Below are positions 1 through 7,611 of a stretch of DNA of 16,702 nt, piece by piece. Each line of letters opens with the position of its first letter. Position 1 is the first letter of the stretch. Source of the DNA: an uncultured Gammaproteobacteria bacterium (GTDB lineage: Bacteria; Pseudomonadota; Gammaproteobacteria; GCA-2729495); the NCBI GenBank assembly GCA_947258805.1, contig CAMYJV010000056.1, forward strand, positions 20,512 to 37,213, given 5' to 3'. The position numbers were made by a program, and so were the translations under genes. Below the pieces are notes generated by a model. It ran no database searches, was not told the DNA's origin, and was given only the letters and a program-made list of their open reading frames with translations.

Positions 1-782
1 GTCATCGTGCGCAGGAACACGCCCGCGCCGCCGTGGGTCGGCTTGATTACAATGTCATCCTTCGGCAACTCGCCCCGGACGTGCCCGTGAATAATCACAC
101 CGTATTCTTTGGTGGCGTGGTGACCTTCGGGCAGGTGATTTTCGAAAACCTCGTGCCAGAAGATCTTCGACGAGTGGCTCAGAGCCCGATTTGGATGCAG
201 GCCAGCCTTGTGCTGCAGGTAGGCGTGCAGCGTGAACATGGTCATCAGCATCACGTTGTAATTCGCCCAGCCCATGAAGCTGAACGGCTGAAACAACGGC
301 GGGATTTCGATCTTCTTGATGTATTGCAGATAAGGCGGCGCGATCGCGACGGCTATCAGCGAGAAGAACGGCGCGAACAGCATCAGGATCGGTGTCAGGA
401 CGACGATCAGCGGCAGCCATGCACGGCCGTGTGATTCGTCTGAGATCCGGTAGATGAGGCTCTGGAAAAAGTGCTTCAGGCCCAGGAAGCTTTTGATCGG
501 GTGCTTGAACATCAACGAGTAAAAAGCCCGCCAGACGTTGAAGGTGTCTTTCCAGTAGCCCTGGTACTGCCAGTTAGCGGCGTCCGGCTGCCCGGTCCGC
601 GCGAAATAATCCGGCCAGATCGGCGTGCGATCAATGCGTGGCTTGGCTTTCTTGTTGCCGGCTTTGCCGTCGCCAGTGCTCTTGACCGAACTCTTGACGA
701 GCTTCGGTTGCTCGGCCTGGCGGGCAGCCGAACCGCTGGCGGGGGCTGGTTTCTGTGCGGCCGTTTCACTCGGATTGGTCAT
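1..782 (-). CDS. Membrane protein with probable ATP-grasp domain (3' end outside window)
   Basis: Read on the minus strand, an ATG at 782-780 opens a frame with no stop to the window edge, giving 260 codons. The first ~50 residues are Ala/Ser/Lys-rich and probably disordered. Residues ~50-115 are aromatic-rich (GYWKDTFNVWRAFYSL). One or two hydrophobic segments follow (core LIVVLTPILMLFAPFFSLI), with another weakly hydrophobic stretch around FMGWANYNVMLMTMF. The last visible residues, DDIVIKPTHGGAGVFLR, resemble the lysine plus glycine-rich loop that opens ATP-grasp nucleotide sites such as the sugar-transfer-associated ATP-grasp family. A GGGGA upstream of the ATG is a possible ribosome site, somewhat far away. 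That it is a gene is likely; the ATP-grasp call is inference from one motif, and the substrate is unknown. Confidence 0.6.
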   Translation of the reverse strand, partial: MTNPSETAAQKPAPASGSAARQAEQPKLVKSSVKSTGDGKAGNKKAKPRIDRTPIWPDYFARTGQPDAANWQYQGYWKDTFNVWRAFYSLMFKHPIKSFLGLKHFFQSLIYRISDESHGRAWLPLIVVLTPILMLFAPFFSLIAVAIAPPYLQYIKKIEIPPLFQPFSFMGWANYNVMLMTMFTLHAYLQHKAGLHPNRALSHSSKIFWHEVFENHLPEGHHATKEYGVIIHGHVRGELPKDDIVIKPTHGGAGVFLRTM

Positions 783-1192
783 TGTCAGAGGTCCCCAATT
801 GTTTGTGTTGCCATGACCGCTGGAACGGCCAACGCCGCGGGCTTTCGTCGAGCGTTGCCCGCCCAGGTGACTTGGCGTGACGCCTTCAGCCTGGCAGTCA
901 CCACATACCTTATCGGTGAATGCTTGTTAGTGTCCATTACCTCGCACGGCATTTTCTATGGTTTCGCCGCGCGGTGGCATCCGGGATAACCGCTACGGTC
1001 GCGGGTATTGCGCCGTCCCGCAGGGTCCTTTTCCGGCGCAGCCTAAGCCCCTGAATACCGGACGGCTTTTCAGCGTGGCCGCCCGTGGCCTACGTATAAT
1101 TCGGTATACAAGTGTTCACCGGTTATGGTAAAAACCGCCTGCAGGGTCCGCGGACGCGGATCACAATAGGGATGTGCCTGACAGGGGGAATC
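783..1192. other. Divergent intergenic region
   Basis: About 410 bases lie between the leftward gene starting at 782 and the rightward small gene starting at 1193, so promoters for both should be here. The only recognisable element is a TATAAT hexamer at 1095-1100 on the plus strand. No convincing -35 box sits at normal spacing. A short palindrome TCCGCGGA lies near 1147. No coding frame here is convincing. Confidence 0.5.
1095..1100 (+). promoter_or_regulatory. Possible -10 box
   Basis: A perfect TATAAT lies about 93 bases upstream of the ATG at 1193. No good -35 is present 16-18 bases upstream (AGCGTG at 17 bp), so this is a weak call. If used, the small gene would have a leader of roughly 85 nt. 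Confidence 0.3.
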
Positions 1193-1447
1193 ATGACGAA
1201 ACTGAATTTCACCGAGAATGCGGAGGCGATCTACGAGAAAAGCATCTCGGCCACGCCTTTGCCCTTTCGTAAGACGACCAAGAACGGCTTGACCGAGCTA
1301 TTGCTCGAACGATTTGGCGAAGAAGGCGAGATCACCGAAGCCGGAATCGTTGAGGTCATCAAAGCGAATACCCCGAAACCCTTTCTCGGCCGGGGCATGA
1401 AAGCCATTGCGCCGCTACTGTCGGACCCATCGCTGGCCGAGTACTAG
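1193..1447 (+). CDS. Small PCP-reductase-family-like protein
   Basis: An 84-aa protein. The start at 1193 is chosen because AGGGGGA at 1183-1189 is a strong ribosome site just ahead of it; the frame is open further upstream without a comparable site. The pattern (FTENAEAIYEKS, then P-L-P-F-R, then LLLERFGEEGEITEAGIVEV) resembles the short helical domain named after the protochlorophyllide reductase 57 kDa subunit (PCP_red). That domain also occurs as a stand-alone or fused piece outside photosynthetic bacteria. No cysteines or membrane segments are present, so it is probably cytoplasmic. The family call rests on remembered pattern only. It lies about 470 bases upstream of rnfB on the same strand, but cotranscription is not shown. 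Confidence 0.6.
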   Translation: MTKLNFTENAEAIYEKSISATPLPFRKTTKNGLTELLLERFGEEGEITEAGIVEVIKANTPKPFLGRGMKAIAPLLSDPSLAEY

Positions 1448-1503
1448 CCCCGGGTCCGCTGCAACGATCCCCGGCCCCGCCCGGGTGAACCGCCGGACCA
1501 GGT

Positions 1504-1517
1504 CCCGCGCACGCGGG
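1504..1517. other. GC-rich hairpin after the small gene
   Basis: CCCGCG and CGCGGG flank a two-base centre, giving a perfect stem downstream of the stop at 1447. There is no T-run, so it is not a typical intrinsic terminator, but it could slow or protect transcript ends. Confidence 0.3.
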
Positions 1518-1566
1518 GCCCGGTCTCGCTATTCTGCCCCCCTTATTCATACAAACGAGTCTTGAA

Positions 1567-1821
1567 ATGCCGGACGACATGTTCTGGGTCGTGGGCCAGG
1601 TGGGGATCCTGATGGAGCTGAGCGGCGCGCTGTATATCGCCATCGTGTCCGTATCGGTGCACAGCCGCGTCCGCCGCTTGTTCTCGAATTTCGACGGCTG
1701 GATGGAACTCCCGCGCCTGGTGGCGGAAGTCAGGCAGCAGGCCAAAACCGACATCATCGGATTCATGCTCCTCGCCAGCGGCTTGCTGCTGCAGTTCATT
1801 GGCGGTTTCGGCTCGATGTAG
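1567..1821 (+). CDS. Small two-helix membrane protein
   Basis: An 84-aa protein with two hydrophobic segments. The first is at residues ~8-28 (VGQVGILMELSGALYIAIV) and the second at ~63-82 (DIIGFMLLASGLLLQFIGG). A basic, partly amphipathic stretch (HSRVRRLFSNFDGW) lies between them. The ribosome site before the ATG is weak. No family is recognised. It lies 97 bases upstream of the rnfB start on the same strand and may belong to the same transcript, though no shared promoter is visible. The coherent hydrophobic pattern supports it being real. Confidence 0.5.
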   Translation: MPDDMFWVVGQVGILMELSGALYIAIVSVSVHSRVRRLFSNFDGWMELPRLVAEVRQQAKTDIIGFMLLASGLLLQFIGGFGSM

Positions 1822-1904
1822 GGCGCGCTGCGGTAATTCCCTATGGACCCCTTCGGATGCATGCCGAACCATCGTCCGGAACCCACCTAAGTCTCCTGGT
1901 CCTC

Positions 1905-1910
1905 AGGGGG
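1905..1910 (+). promoter_or_regulatory. Ribosome binding site deciding the rnfB start
   Basis: AGGGGG lies 8 bases upstream of TTG at 1919. It fixes the rnfB start at a TTG codon rather than the in-frame ATG 40 codons upstream, because the protein's membrane anchor begins right after this TTG. Confidence 0.7.
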
Positions 1911-1918
1911 AACATCGT

Positions 1919-2797
1919 TTGGAAATACTTGTGCTCGTGCTGGTCGCCGTTGGGGCTCTCGGCGGGCTCACGTTGCTGCTCGCGACGGGTCTCGTCGTGG
2001 CAAATCGCAAACTGCACGTCGAGGAAGACCCGCGAATCGACGTCGTGGAAGACTTGCTTCCTAACACGAATTGCGGCGCGTGCGGCTATCCGGGCTGCCG
2101 ACCATTCGCCGAGGCGCTGGTCTCTGGTGAGATCCTCCCTGGCAAGTGCACGGTGAGCAACGATGAGAGGCGGGCGGCGATCGCCGGCTATCTTGAAGTC
2201 GACGTCGGCGCGGAAGAGCGCCAGGTCGCCAGGCTCGCCTGTGCCGGTGGCGTTAACGTCGCAAGAAACCACGCCCACTACACCGGGCACCAGTCCTGCC
2301 GCTCTGCTGCACTGGTTGCCGGCGGTGGGAAAGGCTGCTTCTGGGGTTGCCTCGGACTCGGCGACTGCGAGCGCGTCTGCGACTTCGACGCGATCACCAT
2401 GGATGCCGGCTCTCTGCCAGTAGTGAACGAGGAGTTATGCACAGCCTGCGGCGATTGCGTTGAGATCTGCCCGAAAGACCTCTTCAGTCTGCATCCCGCA
2501 AGCCATCGCCTGTGGGTCGCCTGCAAGAACCTGGGGGAGGGCGACGAGCTGCTCGAGGACTGTGTAGTTGCGTGCACGGCCTGCGAGCGCTGCGTCGTGG
2601 ACGCCCCACCAGGGCTGATCACCATGCGCGACAACCTCCCGGTTGTGGATTACGATGGTCCCCACGCGACCAGGAAACCAATCGAGCGCTGTCCGACGGG
2701 CGCGATCGTGTGGATCGAGGCCGACGGCCGGATTGTGAAGGGCGACGAGGCCCGGCCGATACTGCGTCATTCTGCACTGCCAGAAGCGCCGACCTGA
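1919..2797 (+). CDS. rnfB: RnfB, multi-cluster iron-sulfur subunit of the Rnf complex
   Basis: A 292-aa protein starting at TTG. RnfB receives electrons from or passes them to ferredoxin within the membrane-bound ferredoxin:NAD+ oxidoreductase. Residues 3-28 form the N-terminal membrane anchor. The RnfB hallmark cluster site is C52, C55, C60, C77 (NCGACGYPGC). Ferredoxin-like motifs follow: C140/C144/C150/C154 (CLGLGDCERVC), C174/C177/C180/C184 (CTACGDCVEICP) and C215/C219/C222/C225. In the last of these the position usually held by a further cysteine and proline reads V-D-A-P, while C258 sits in a CPTGAI motif. It is much longer than E. coli RsxB (about 190 aa) and closer in layout to multi-cluster RnfB of anaerobes. 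It heads the operon, 50 bases ahead of the oxidoreductase gene. Confidence 0.93.
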   Translation: MEILVLVLVAVGALGGLTLLLATGLVVANRKLHVEEDPRIDVVEDLLPNTNCGACGYPGCRPFAEALVSGEILPGKCTVSNDERRAAIAGYLEVDVGAEERQVARLACAGGVNVARNHAHYTGHQSCRSAALVAGGGKGCFWGCLGLGDCERVCDFDAITMDAGSLPVVNEELCTACGDCVEICPKDLFSLHPASHRLWVACKNLGEGDELLEDCVVACTACERCVVDAPPGLITMRDNLPVVDYDGPHATRKPIERCPTGAIVWIEADGRIVKGDEARPILRHSALPEAPT

Positions 2798-2847
2798 GAC
2801 GTCCTCGGTCCTGGTCCACAGAACAAAATTCAAGGCAAGAGCGAGCG

Positions 2848-5277
2848 ATGAGCAAGTCCGACAAGCCGGTCAAGTACCCGGGCACCCGCGCCGCGATGGA
2901 CGGCAACACCGCCGTCATCATGTGCGAGCGTGAGGCAAGCGACGCGGCAGGTGCCTACCCGATCACGCCGTCCACCCAGATGGGTGAGTACTGGGCGGAG
3001 GCAGCCGCGAGTGGTCATCTGAATATCTCTGGGCGGCCGCTGATCTTCATCGAGCCCGAAGGCGAGCACGCCGCTGCCGCGGTCACCGCGGGCATGTCCA
3101 TGACCGGGCTGCGGGCCGCGAACTTCTCCTCCGGCCAGGGCATCGCCTACATGCACGAATCGCTGTATGCGGCCGCCGGCAAGCGCCTGACCTATGTGCT
3201 GAACATCGGCGCGCGGGCCATGACCAAGGCGACTCTGAATGTGCATGCCGGGCATGACGACTACCACTGCATCGACGATACGGGCTTCTTCCAGTTGTTC
3301 GCAGCGAATGCCCAGAGCGCTGCCGACCTGAATATCATCGCGCACCGCATCGCAGAGCTCGCGCTCACCCCCGGCGCGATTGCGCAGGACGGCTTCCTGA
3401 CGACGCACCTGATCGAATCGCTGATGGTCCCCGAGAGAGCGCTTATAAAAGAGTATCTCGGCCGGCCCGACGACATGATCGACACGCCGACCGCAGCGCA
3501 GCGCATCATCTACGGTGAACACCGCCGTCGCATACCGGAACTCTGGGACGTGGACAACCCGGTGATGGCGGGGCTGGTGCAAAACCAGGACGCGTACATG
3601 CAGAGCGTCGCGGCGCAGCGGCCGTTCTTCTACGACCATGTGCAGGAACTGGCAGAGCGCGCCTTCGCGGAGTTCGGCGCGTTGACCGGCCGCGCTTATT
3701 CACGCGTGATGACCTACCGGGCAGACGACGCCGACTACCTGATCGTCGGCCAGGGCAGCCTGGTGCCGAGTGCGGAGGTCATCGTCGATTACCTTCGCGA
3801 CACGCGCAAGCTCAAGGTGGGCGTGGTCAACGTGACGATGTTCCGGCCGTTCCCCGCAGACCTGATCTCCCAGGTGCTGCAGGGTCGCAAGGGTGTGGTC
3901 GTGCTCGAGCGGCTCGACCAGCCGCTGGCCGGTGACCTGCCGCTCATGCGCGAGATCCGGGCGACCGTCAGCAAGTGCCTGGAAAACGGCCGCGACAGGA
4001 AAGAAACGCCCTATCCCGAGCTTGCCAGCTACGCTAGCCTGGCGGACGCCCCACCACTGTATTCCGGCTCGTACGGCATGGGCAGCCGCGACCTCCAGCC
4101 GGAAGGACTGATCGGCGCAATCGAAAACATGCTGCCGGACGGCGCGCGCCGCAAGCTCTTTTACCTGTCCATCGACTTCCTGAGGCAGCAGCCGTTCACG
4201 CCGAAGCAGGAGATCTACCAGCAGACGATCGAGGAGTCGTACCCGCACGTACGCGAACTCGCCGTGCACGGCAGCGAGAACCCGAACCTGATGCCGAAGG
4301 ACAGCATCACGGTGCGGCTCCACTCGGTGGGCGGCTGGGGTGCGATCACCACCGGCAAGAACCTCGCGTTGACGCTGTTCGAGCTGCTCGGCTACCACAT
4401 CAAGGCGAACCCGAAATACGGCTCGGAGAAGAAGGGCCAGCCCACCACCTTCTACCTGTCAGCCGCACCGGAGCCGATCAAGGTCAACTGCGAGTACTAC
4501 TATGTGGACGTGGTCCTGTCACCGGACCCGAATGTGTTTCAACACACTAATGCACTCGCCGGGCTCAAGAAAGACGGCGTGTTCATCATCCAGAGCGATC
4601 TCGACAAGCCCGAGAGCGTCTGGGAGTCTATCCCGATCAACTTCCAGCAAGCCATCGTCGAGAAGAATATCCGGGTGTACTTTCTCGACGCCTTCCGCAT
4701 CGCGCGCGAAGAAGCCACGGACCCGGACCTGCAGCTGCGCATGCAGGGCGTCGCTTTCCAGGGCGCGTTCTTCGCCGCCTCACCGGTGGCGGAAAAGGCC
4801 GGCTTCGACGAAGCGACGTTGCTGAAAGCGATTCGCAGTCAACTCGAGCACAAGTTCGGCAGCAAGGGCGCCCGGGTGGTGGAAGACAACGTGCGGGTGG
4901 TTCGGCGCGGTTTCGACGAAGTCACCGAGATCACGGACAAGCCGTTCACCCTCAAAACGAGCGAAATCTCTGCCGTGCCTCGGGAGCCCGCGATTCCGAT
5001 CATGGTGAAAAGCCTGCCGCAGAGTGCGGCGCCGGCGACCGATATCCACCGGTTCTGGGAGCAGACGGGTAATTTCTACGCGCGCGGCATGGGCAACGAC
5101 AACCTCACGGATCCGTTCATCGGGCTCGGGGTGATGCCTGCGGTTACGTCCCTGTTCCGCGACATGACCGGGCCACTTGCGTACCGCCATGGCCACGGCC
5201 GAAGAAAGCGACTCGGTCAGTGGGCTGATCGAAGACGCAATCGACACGACGATCCAGCAAAGCAATCTCGAGGGTGA
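2848..5277 (+). CDS. nifJ: Pyruvate/2-oxoacid:ferredoxin oxidoreductase, N-terminal part (alpha and gamma domains); 3' end out of frame
   Basis: The start ATG at 2848 follows a purine-rich stretch (GGCAAGAGCGAGCG). The protein carries the domains of the NifJ/PFOR family that decarboxylate a 2-oxoacid with TPP and CoA and reduce ferredoxin. Residues ~10-260 are the TPP pyrimidine-binding domain, with AYPITPSTQMGE at 36-47 and EPEGEHAA. Domain II follows, with VGQGSLVPSAEV and MFRPFP. From ~490 comes the gamma domain (HSVGGWGAITTGKNLA). Family-like sequence continues to D772-M773-T774-G775, a segment that normally leads straight into a double-cluster ferredoxin domain. After G775 (about 5172) the frame gives only an Arg-rich tail (HGHGRRKRLGQWADRRRN), typical of GC-rich coding DNA read in the wrong frame. 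The downstream frame continues the protein from 5177, so this is probably one gene broken by a frameshift. Pyruvate as substrate is the family default, not proven. Confidence 0.85.
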   Translation: MSKSDKPVKYPGTRAAMDGNTAVIMCEREASDAAGAYPITPSTQMGEYWAEAAASGHLNISGRPLIFIEPEGEHAAAAVTAGMSMTGLRAANFSSGQGIAYMHESLYAAAGKRLTYVLNIGARAMTKATLNVHAGHDDYHCIDDTGFFQLFAANAQSAADLNIIAHRIAELALTPGAIAQDGFLTTHLIESLMVPERALIKEYLGRPDDMIDTPTAAQRIIYGEHRRRIPELWDVDNPVMAGLVQNQDAYMQSVAAQRPFFYDHVQELAERAFAEFGALTGRAYSRVMTYRADDADYLIVGQGSLVPSAEVIVDYLRDTRKLKVGVVNVTMFRPFPADLISQVLQGRKGVVVLERLDQPLAGDLPLMREIRATVSKCLENGRDRKETPYPELASYASLADAPPLYSGSYGMGSRDLQPEGLIGAIENMLPDGARRKLFYLSIDFLRQQPFTPKQEIYQQTIEESYPHVRELAVHGSENPNLMPKDSITVRLHSVGGWGAITTGKNLALTLFELLGYHIKANPKYGSEKKGQPTTFYLSAAPEPIKVNCEYYYVDVVLSPDPNVFQHTNALAGLKKDGVFIIQSDLDKPESVWESIPINFQQAIVEKNIRVYFLDAFRIAREEATDPDLQLRMQGVAFQGAFFAASPVAEKAGFDEATLLKAIRSQLEHKFGSKGARVVEDNVRVVRRGFDEVTEITDKPFTLKTSEISAVPREPAIPIMVKSLPQSAAPATDIHRFWEQTGNFYARGMGNDNLTDPFIGLGVMPAVTSLFRDMTGPLAYRHGHGRRKRLGQWADRRRNRHDDPAKQSRG

Positions 5278-7603
5278 CGCGCGCGCGGCCCTGACACAGG
5301 AATTCCAGCTCTTTAGCGAGGAACTCGACGGGTTCCAGTTCGCGCTGTCGCGGCCCTACTTCACGCTGCCGGAGAAGAAGGAACCAGGCAGCGGGGGCCT
5401 GCTGTCGATCACCGTCGATCCCTACACCTGCAAGGGCTGCGGGGAATGCGTGGCTGTCTGTGACGACGACGCGCTGAAACCCGTCACCCAAACCCCGGAC
5501 TCCATCAAACAGCTGCGCCAGAACTGGGACTTCTGGCTCGACCTGCCGAACACACCGCGCAAGTACATCCGGGTGGACGACCTGGAGGAGCGCATCGGCG
5601 CGCTCGAGACCATCCTGCTGGACAAGGACAACTATCTGTCTTTCGCGAGCGGCGATGGCGCCTGTCTCGGCTGCTCCGAGAAGACCGTGATCCACGTATT
5701 CGTCGCCACGGTCGAGGCGCTGATGCGACCGCGCATCGCCCGCCATGTCGCGCATCTCGAGGAACTCATCGACGGCCTGAAGCGCAACGTGCAGGCGAAA
5801 CTGGTCGGCGAGATCGACCTGGGTGACCCGGCGGAGATCGCGCGCGTGGTGGAAGGCCTGGACGGCGACGATGTCACGCTCGCCGGCATCGCCGACCGCA
5901 TCGAGCACGACAAGGGCAGCCAGCCGATCGACCCGGACTGGCTCAAACGTGTCACCGGGCTCATCGGCAAACTCGAAGACCTGAAGTGGCGGTACGCGGA
6001 GGGCACCACGGGCAGGGGTCGCGCCCGCATGGGCATGCTGAACTCGACCGGCTGCACGTCCGTGTGGGGCAGCACCTACCCGTTCAATCCCTACCCATTC
6101 CCGTGGGCCAATCACCTGTTCCAGGATGCCCCGTCACTCGCGATGGGCGTGTTCGAAGGCCATATGGCCAAGATGGCCGAGGGTTTCAAGACGATTCGCA
6201 TGGCCGAGCTGGAACTCGCCGGAGAATATCGTCCGTCGGTACACGATGAGTTTCTGACCTATTTCAACTGGAAACAGTTCAGCGACGAAGAATTTCATCT
6301 GTGCCCGCCCGTGGTCGCGGTCGGCGGCGACGGTGCCATGTACGACATCGGCTTCCAGAACCTGTCGCGGCTGATGGCCTCGGGCAAACCGATCAAGGTC
6401 CTGGTGGTAGATACCCAGGTCTACTCCAACACCGGCGGCCAGGCCTGCACCTCCGGCTTTTTCGGCCAGGTCTCCGACATGGCCCAGTTCGGCAAGGCCA
6501 TCCAGGGCAAGGACGAGGCTCGCAAGGAGATCGGCCTGGTCGGTATGGCACACCGCACGACCTACGTCCTGCAAAGCACGATCGCGTACACCAGCCACAT
6601 GATCGAGGGCTTCATCGAGGGTCTGATGGCGCGGCGTCCGGCGCTGTTCAACATGTACACCTCGTGCCAGCCGGAACATGGCATCGGTGACGACATGGGC
6701 GAGCGACAGGCGAAGCTGGTCGTCGAGTCCCGGGGCTATCCGCTGTTCAAGTACGACCCCGACCTTGGCACGACACCGGCCGAGTGCTTCGACGTCGGCG
6801 GTAATCCCGATCTCGATGCCACCTGGCCGAGCTACACGCTGACCTACCGTGAAGGCGCGCGCGAGAAGACGATGGAGTTGCCCATGACCTTCGCGGATTT
6901 CGCGATAACGGAGGTGCGCTTCCGCAAGCACTTCAGGGCCGCGCCGCCTGACACCTGGAACGAAAAGATGGTGCCGCTGCACGAGTTCCTGGATCTGGCC
7001 GACGCAGATCGTGAGGATCTGTTCCCCTACATCTGGACGGTGGATCGCAAGAACCACCTGAGCCGGCTGCTCGTCGACGAGGCGATGGTCCGCTCCTGCG
7101 AGGACCGGCGGGATTTCTGGAAGATGCTGCGGGCACTGGCCGGCGTCGATCGCAAAGAGCCGCCGCTGGCCGAAATCGAAAACCGCATCCGCCAGGACGT
7201 CCTCGCCAGGATCACGCAGGGCCTCGCGCAAATCGCTGGTGGCGAGGGCGGTGCCATGCCGGCCATCGTCGCTGGCGGAGCTGCGCCGGGAGCCGCCCCG
7301 GCGGCTGCGGCCGAAGCGCCCGCGGCCGCAGGTGAGCCGCGGGCGGCGGGCGATTACATGGCTGCATGGCTCGACACGGAAGAATGCACCGCTTGCGACG
7401 AATGCATCAGGATCAACTCGTCGATATTTGCTTACAACGAGGACAAGAAAGCCTACCTGAAGGATCCCGAGGGCGGCCCATATACGGACCTGGTCAAGGC
7501 CGCCGAGAAATGCACCGCGCAGGTCATTCATCCGGGGCTGCCGCGTGACCGCTCGGCCCCGGACATCGACAAATGGATCACACGCGGGAGCAAGTACAAC
7601 TGA
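5177..7603 (+). CDS. nifJ: Pyruvate/2-oxoacid:ferredoxin oxidoreductase, C-terminal part (ferredoxin, beta and extra ferredoxin domains)
   Basis: Open from 5168 and readable from TTG 5177 or ATG 5189. Neither has a ribosome site, which argues that this is the continuation of the upstream frame rather than an independent gene. Numbering from 5177, residues 85-95 hold a [4Fe-4S] motif (C85, C88, C91, C95 in CKGCGECVAVC). C163 and C166 (GACLGCSEK) open the beta domain. Residues 383-422 carry the TPP-diphosphate/Mg site, GGDGAMYDIGFQN through VYSNTGGQ. An Ala/Pro-rich linker (~690-725) leads to an extra C-terminal ferredoxin-like domain with C737, C740, C743 and C779, not present in ordinary ~1200-aa PFORs. 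Together the two frames give about 1580 aa. The first of the two internal [4Fe-4S] motifs expected just before residue 30 is missing. It overlaps or abuts rnfC. Confidence 0.85.
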   Translation: MRTAMATAEESDSVSGLIEDAIDTTIQQSNLEGDARAALTQEFQLFSEELDGFQFALSRPYFTLPEKKEPGSGGLLSITVDPYTCKGCGECVAVCDDDALKPVTQTPDSIKQLRQNWDFWLDLPNTPRKYIRVDDLEERIGALETILLDKDNYLSFASGDGACLGCSEKTVIHVFVATVEALMRPRIARHVAHLEELIDGLKRNVQAKLVGEIDLGDPAEIARVVEGLDGDDVTLAGIADRIEHDKGSQPIDPDWLKRVTGLIGKLEDLKWRYAEGTTGRGRARMGMLNSTGCTSVWGSTYPFNPYPFPWANHLFQDAPSLAMGVFEGHMAKMAEGFKTIRMAELELAGEYRPSVHDEFLTYFNWKQFSDEEFHLCPPVVAVGGDGAMYDIGFQNLSRLMASGKPIKVLVVDTQVYSNTGGQACTSGFFGQVSDMAQFGKAIQGKDEARKEIGLVGMAHRTTYVLQSTIAYTSHMIEGFIEGLMARRPALFNMYTSCQPEHGIGDDMGERQAKLVVESRGYPLFKYDPDLGTTPAECFDVGGNPDLDATWPSYTLTYREGAREKTMELPMTFADFAITEVRFRKHFRAAPPDTWNEKMVPLHEFLDLADADREDLFPYIWTVDRKNHLSRLLVDEAMVRSCEDRRDFWKMLRALAGVDRKEPPLAEIENRIRQDVLARITQGLAQIAGGEGGAMPAIVAGGAAPGAAPAAAAEAPAAAGEPRAAGDYMAAWLDTEECTACDECIRINSSIFAYNEDKKAYLKDPEGGPYTDLVKAAEKCTAQVIHPGLPRDRSAPDIDKWITRGSKYN

Positions 7604-7611
7604 GCGCCAGG

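Noticed and set aside
33..989. Plus-strand open frames at the left edge
   Set aside because: The minus strand across the same stretch encodes one continuous protein with a membrane segment and a nucleotide-binding-like motif; the plus frames are fragmentary and motif-free.
1799..1918. A 40-codon N-terminal extension of RnfB from ATG 1799
   Set aside because: The extension is not RnfB-like, overlaps the end of the small membrane protein gene and has no ribosome site, whereas TTG 1919 has AGGGGG at ideal distance and begins the membrane anchor.
2512..2847. N-terminal extension of the oxidoreductase over the end of rnfB
   Set aside because: The extra 112 residues are the out-of-frame shadow of rnfB; family-like sequence starts after ATG 2848.
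2830..3639. A 269-codon open frame on the minus strand
   Set aside because: Antisense to the conserved TPP-binding domain of the oxidoreductase; no recognisable motifs or ribosome site.
5161..5200. Programmed ribosomal frameshift joining the two oxidoreductase frames
   Set aside because: No slippery heptamer or downstream stem was evident, and a whole cluster motif is missing, which frameshifting would not explain.
5173..5277. The Arg-rich end of the upstream oxidoreductase frame as a genuine C-terminal tail
   Set aside because: The same DNA reads as family-like helix sequence in the +1 frame, so the tail is best explained as read-through after a frame break.
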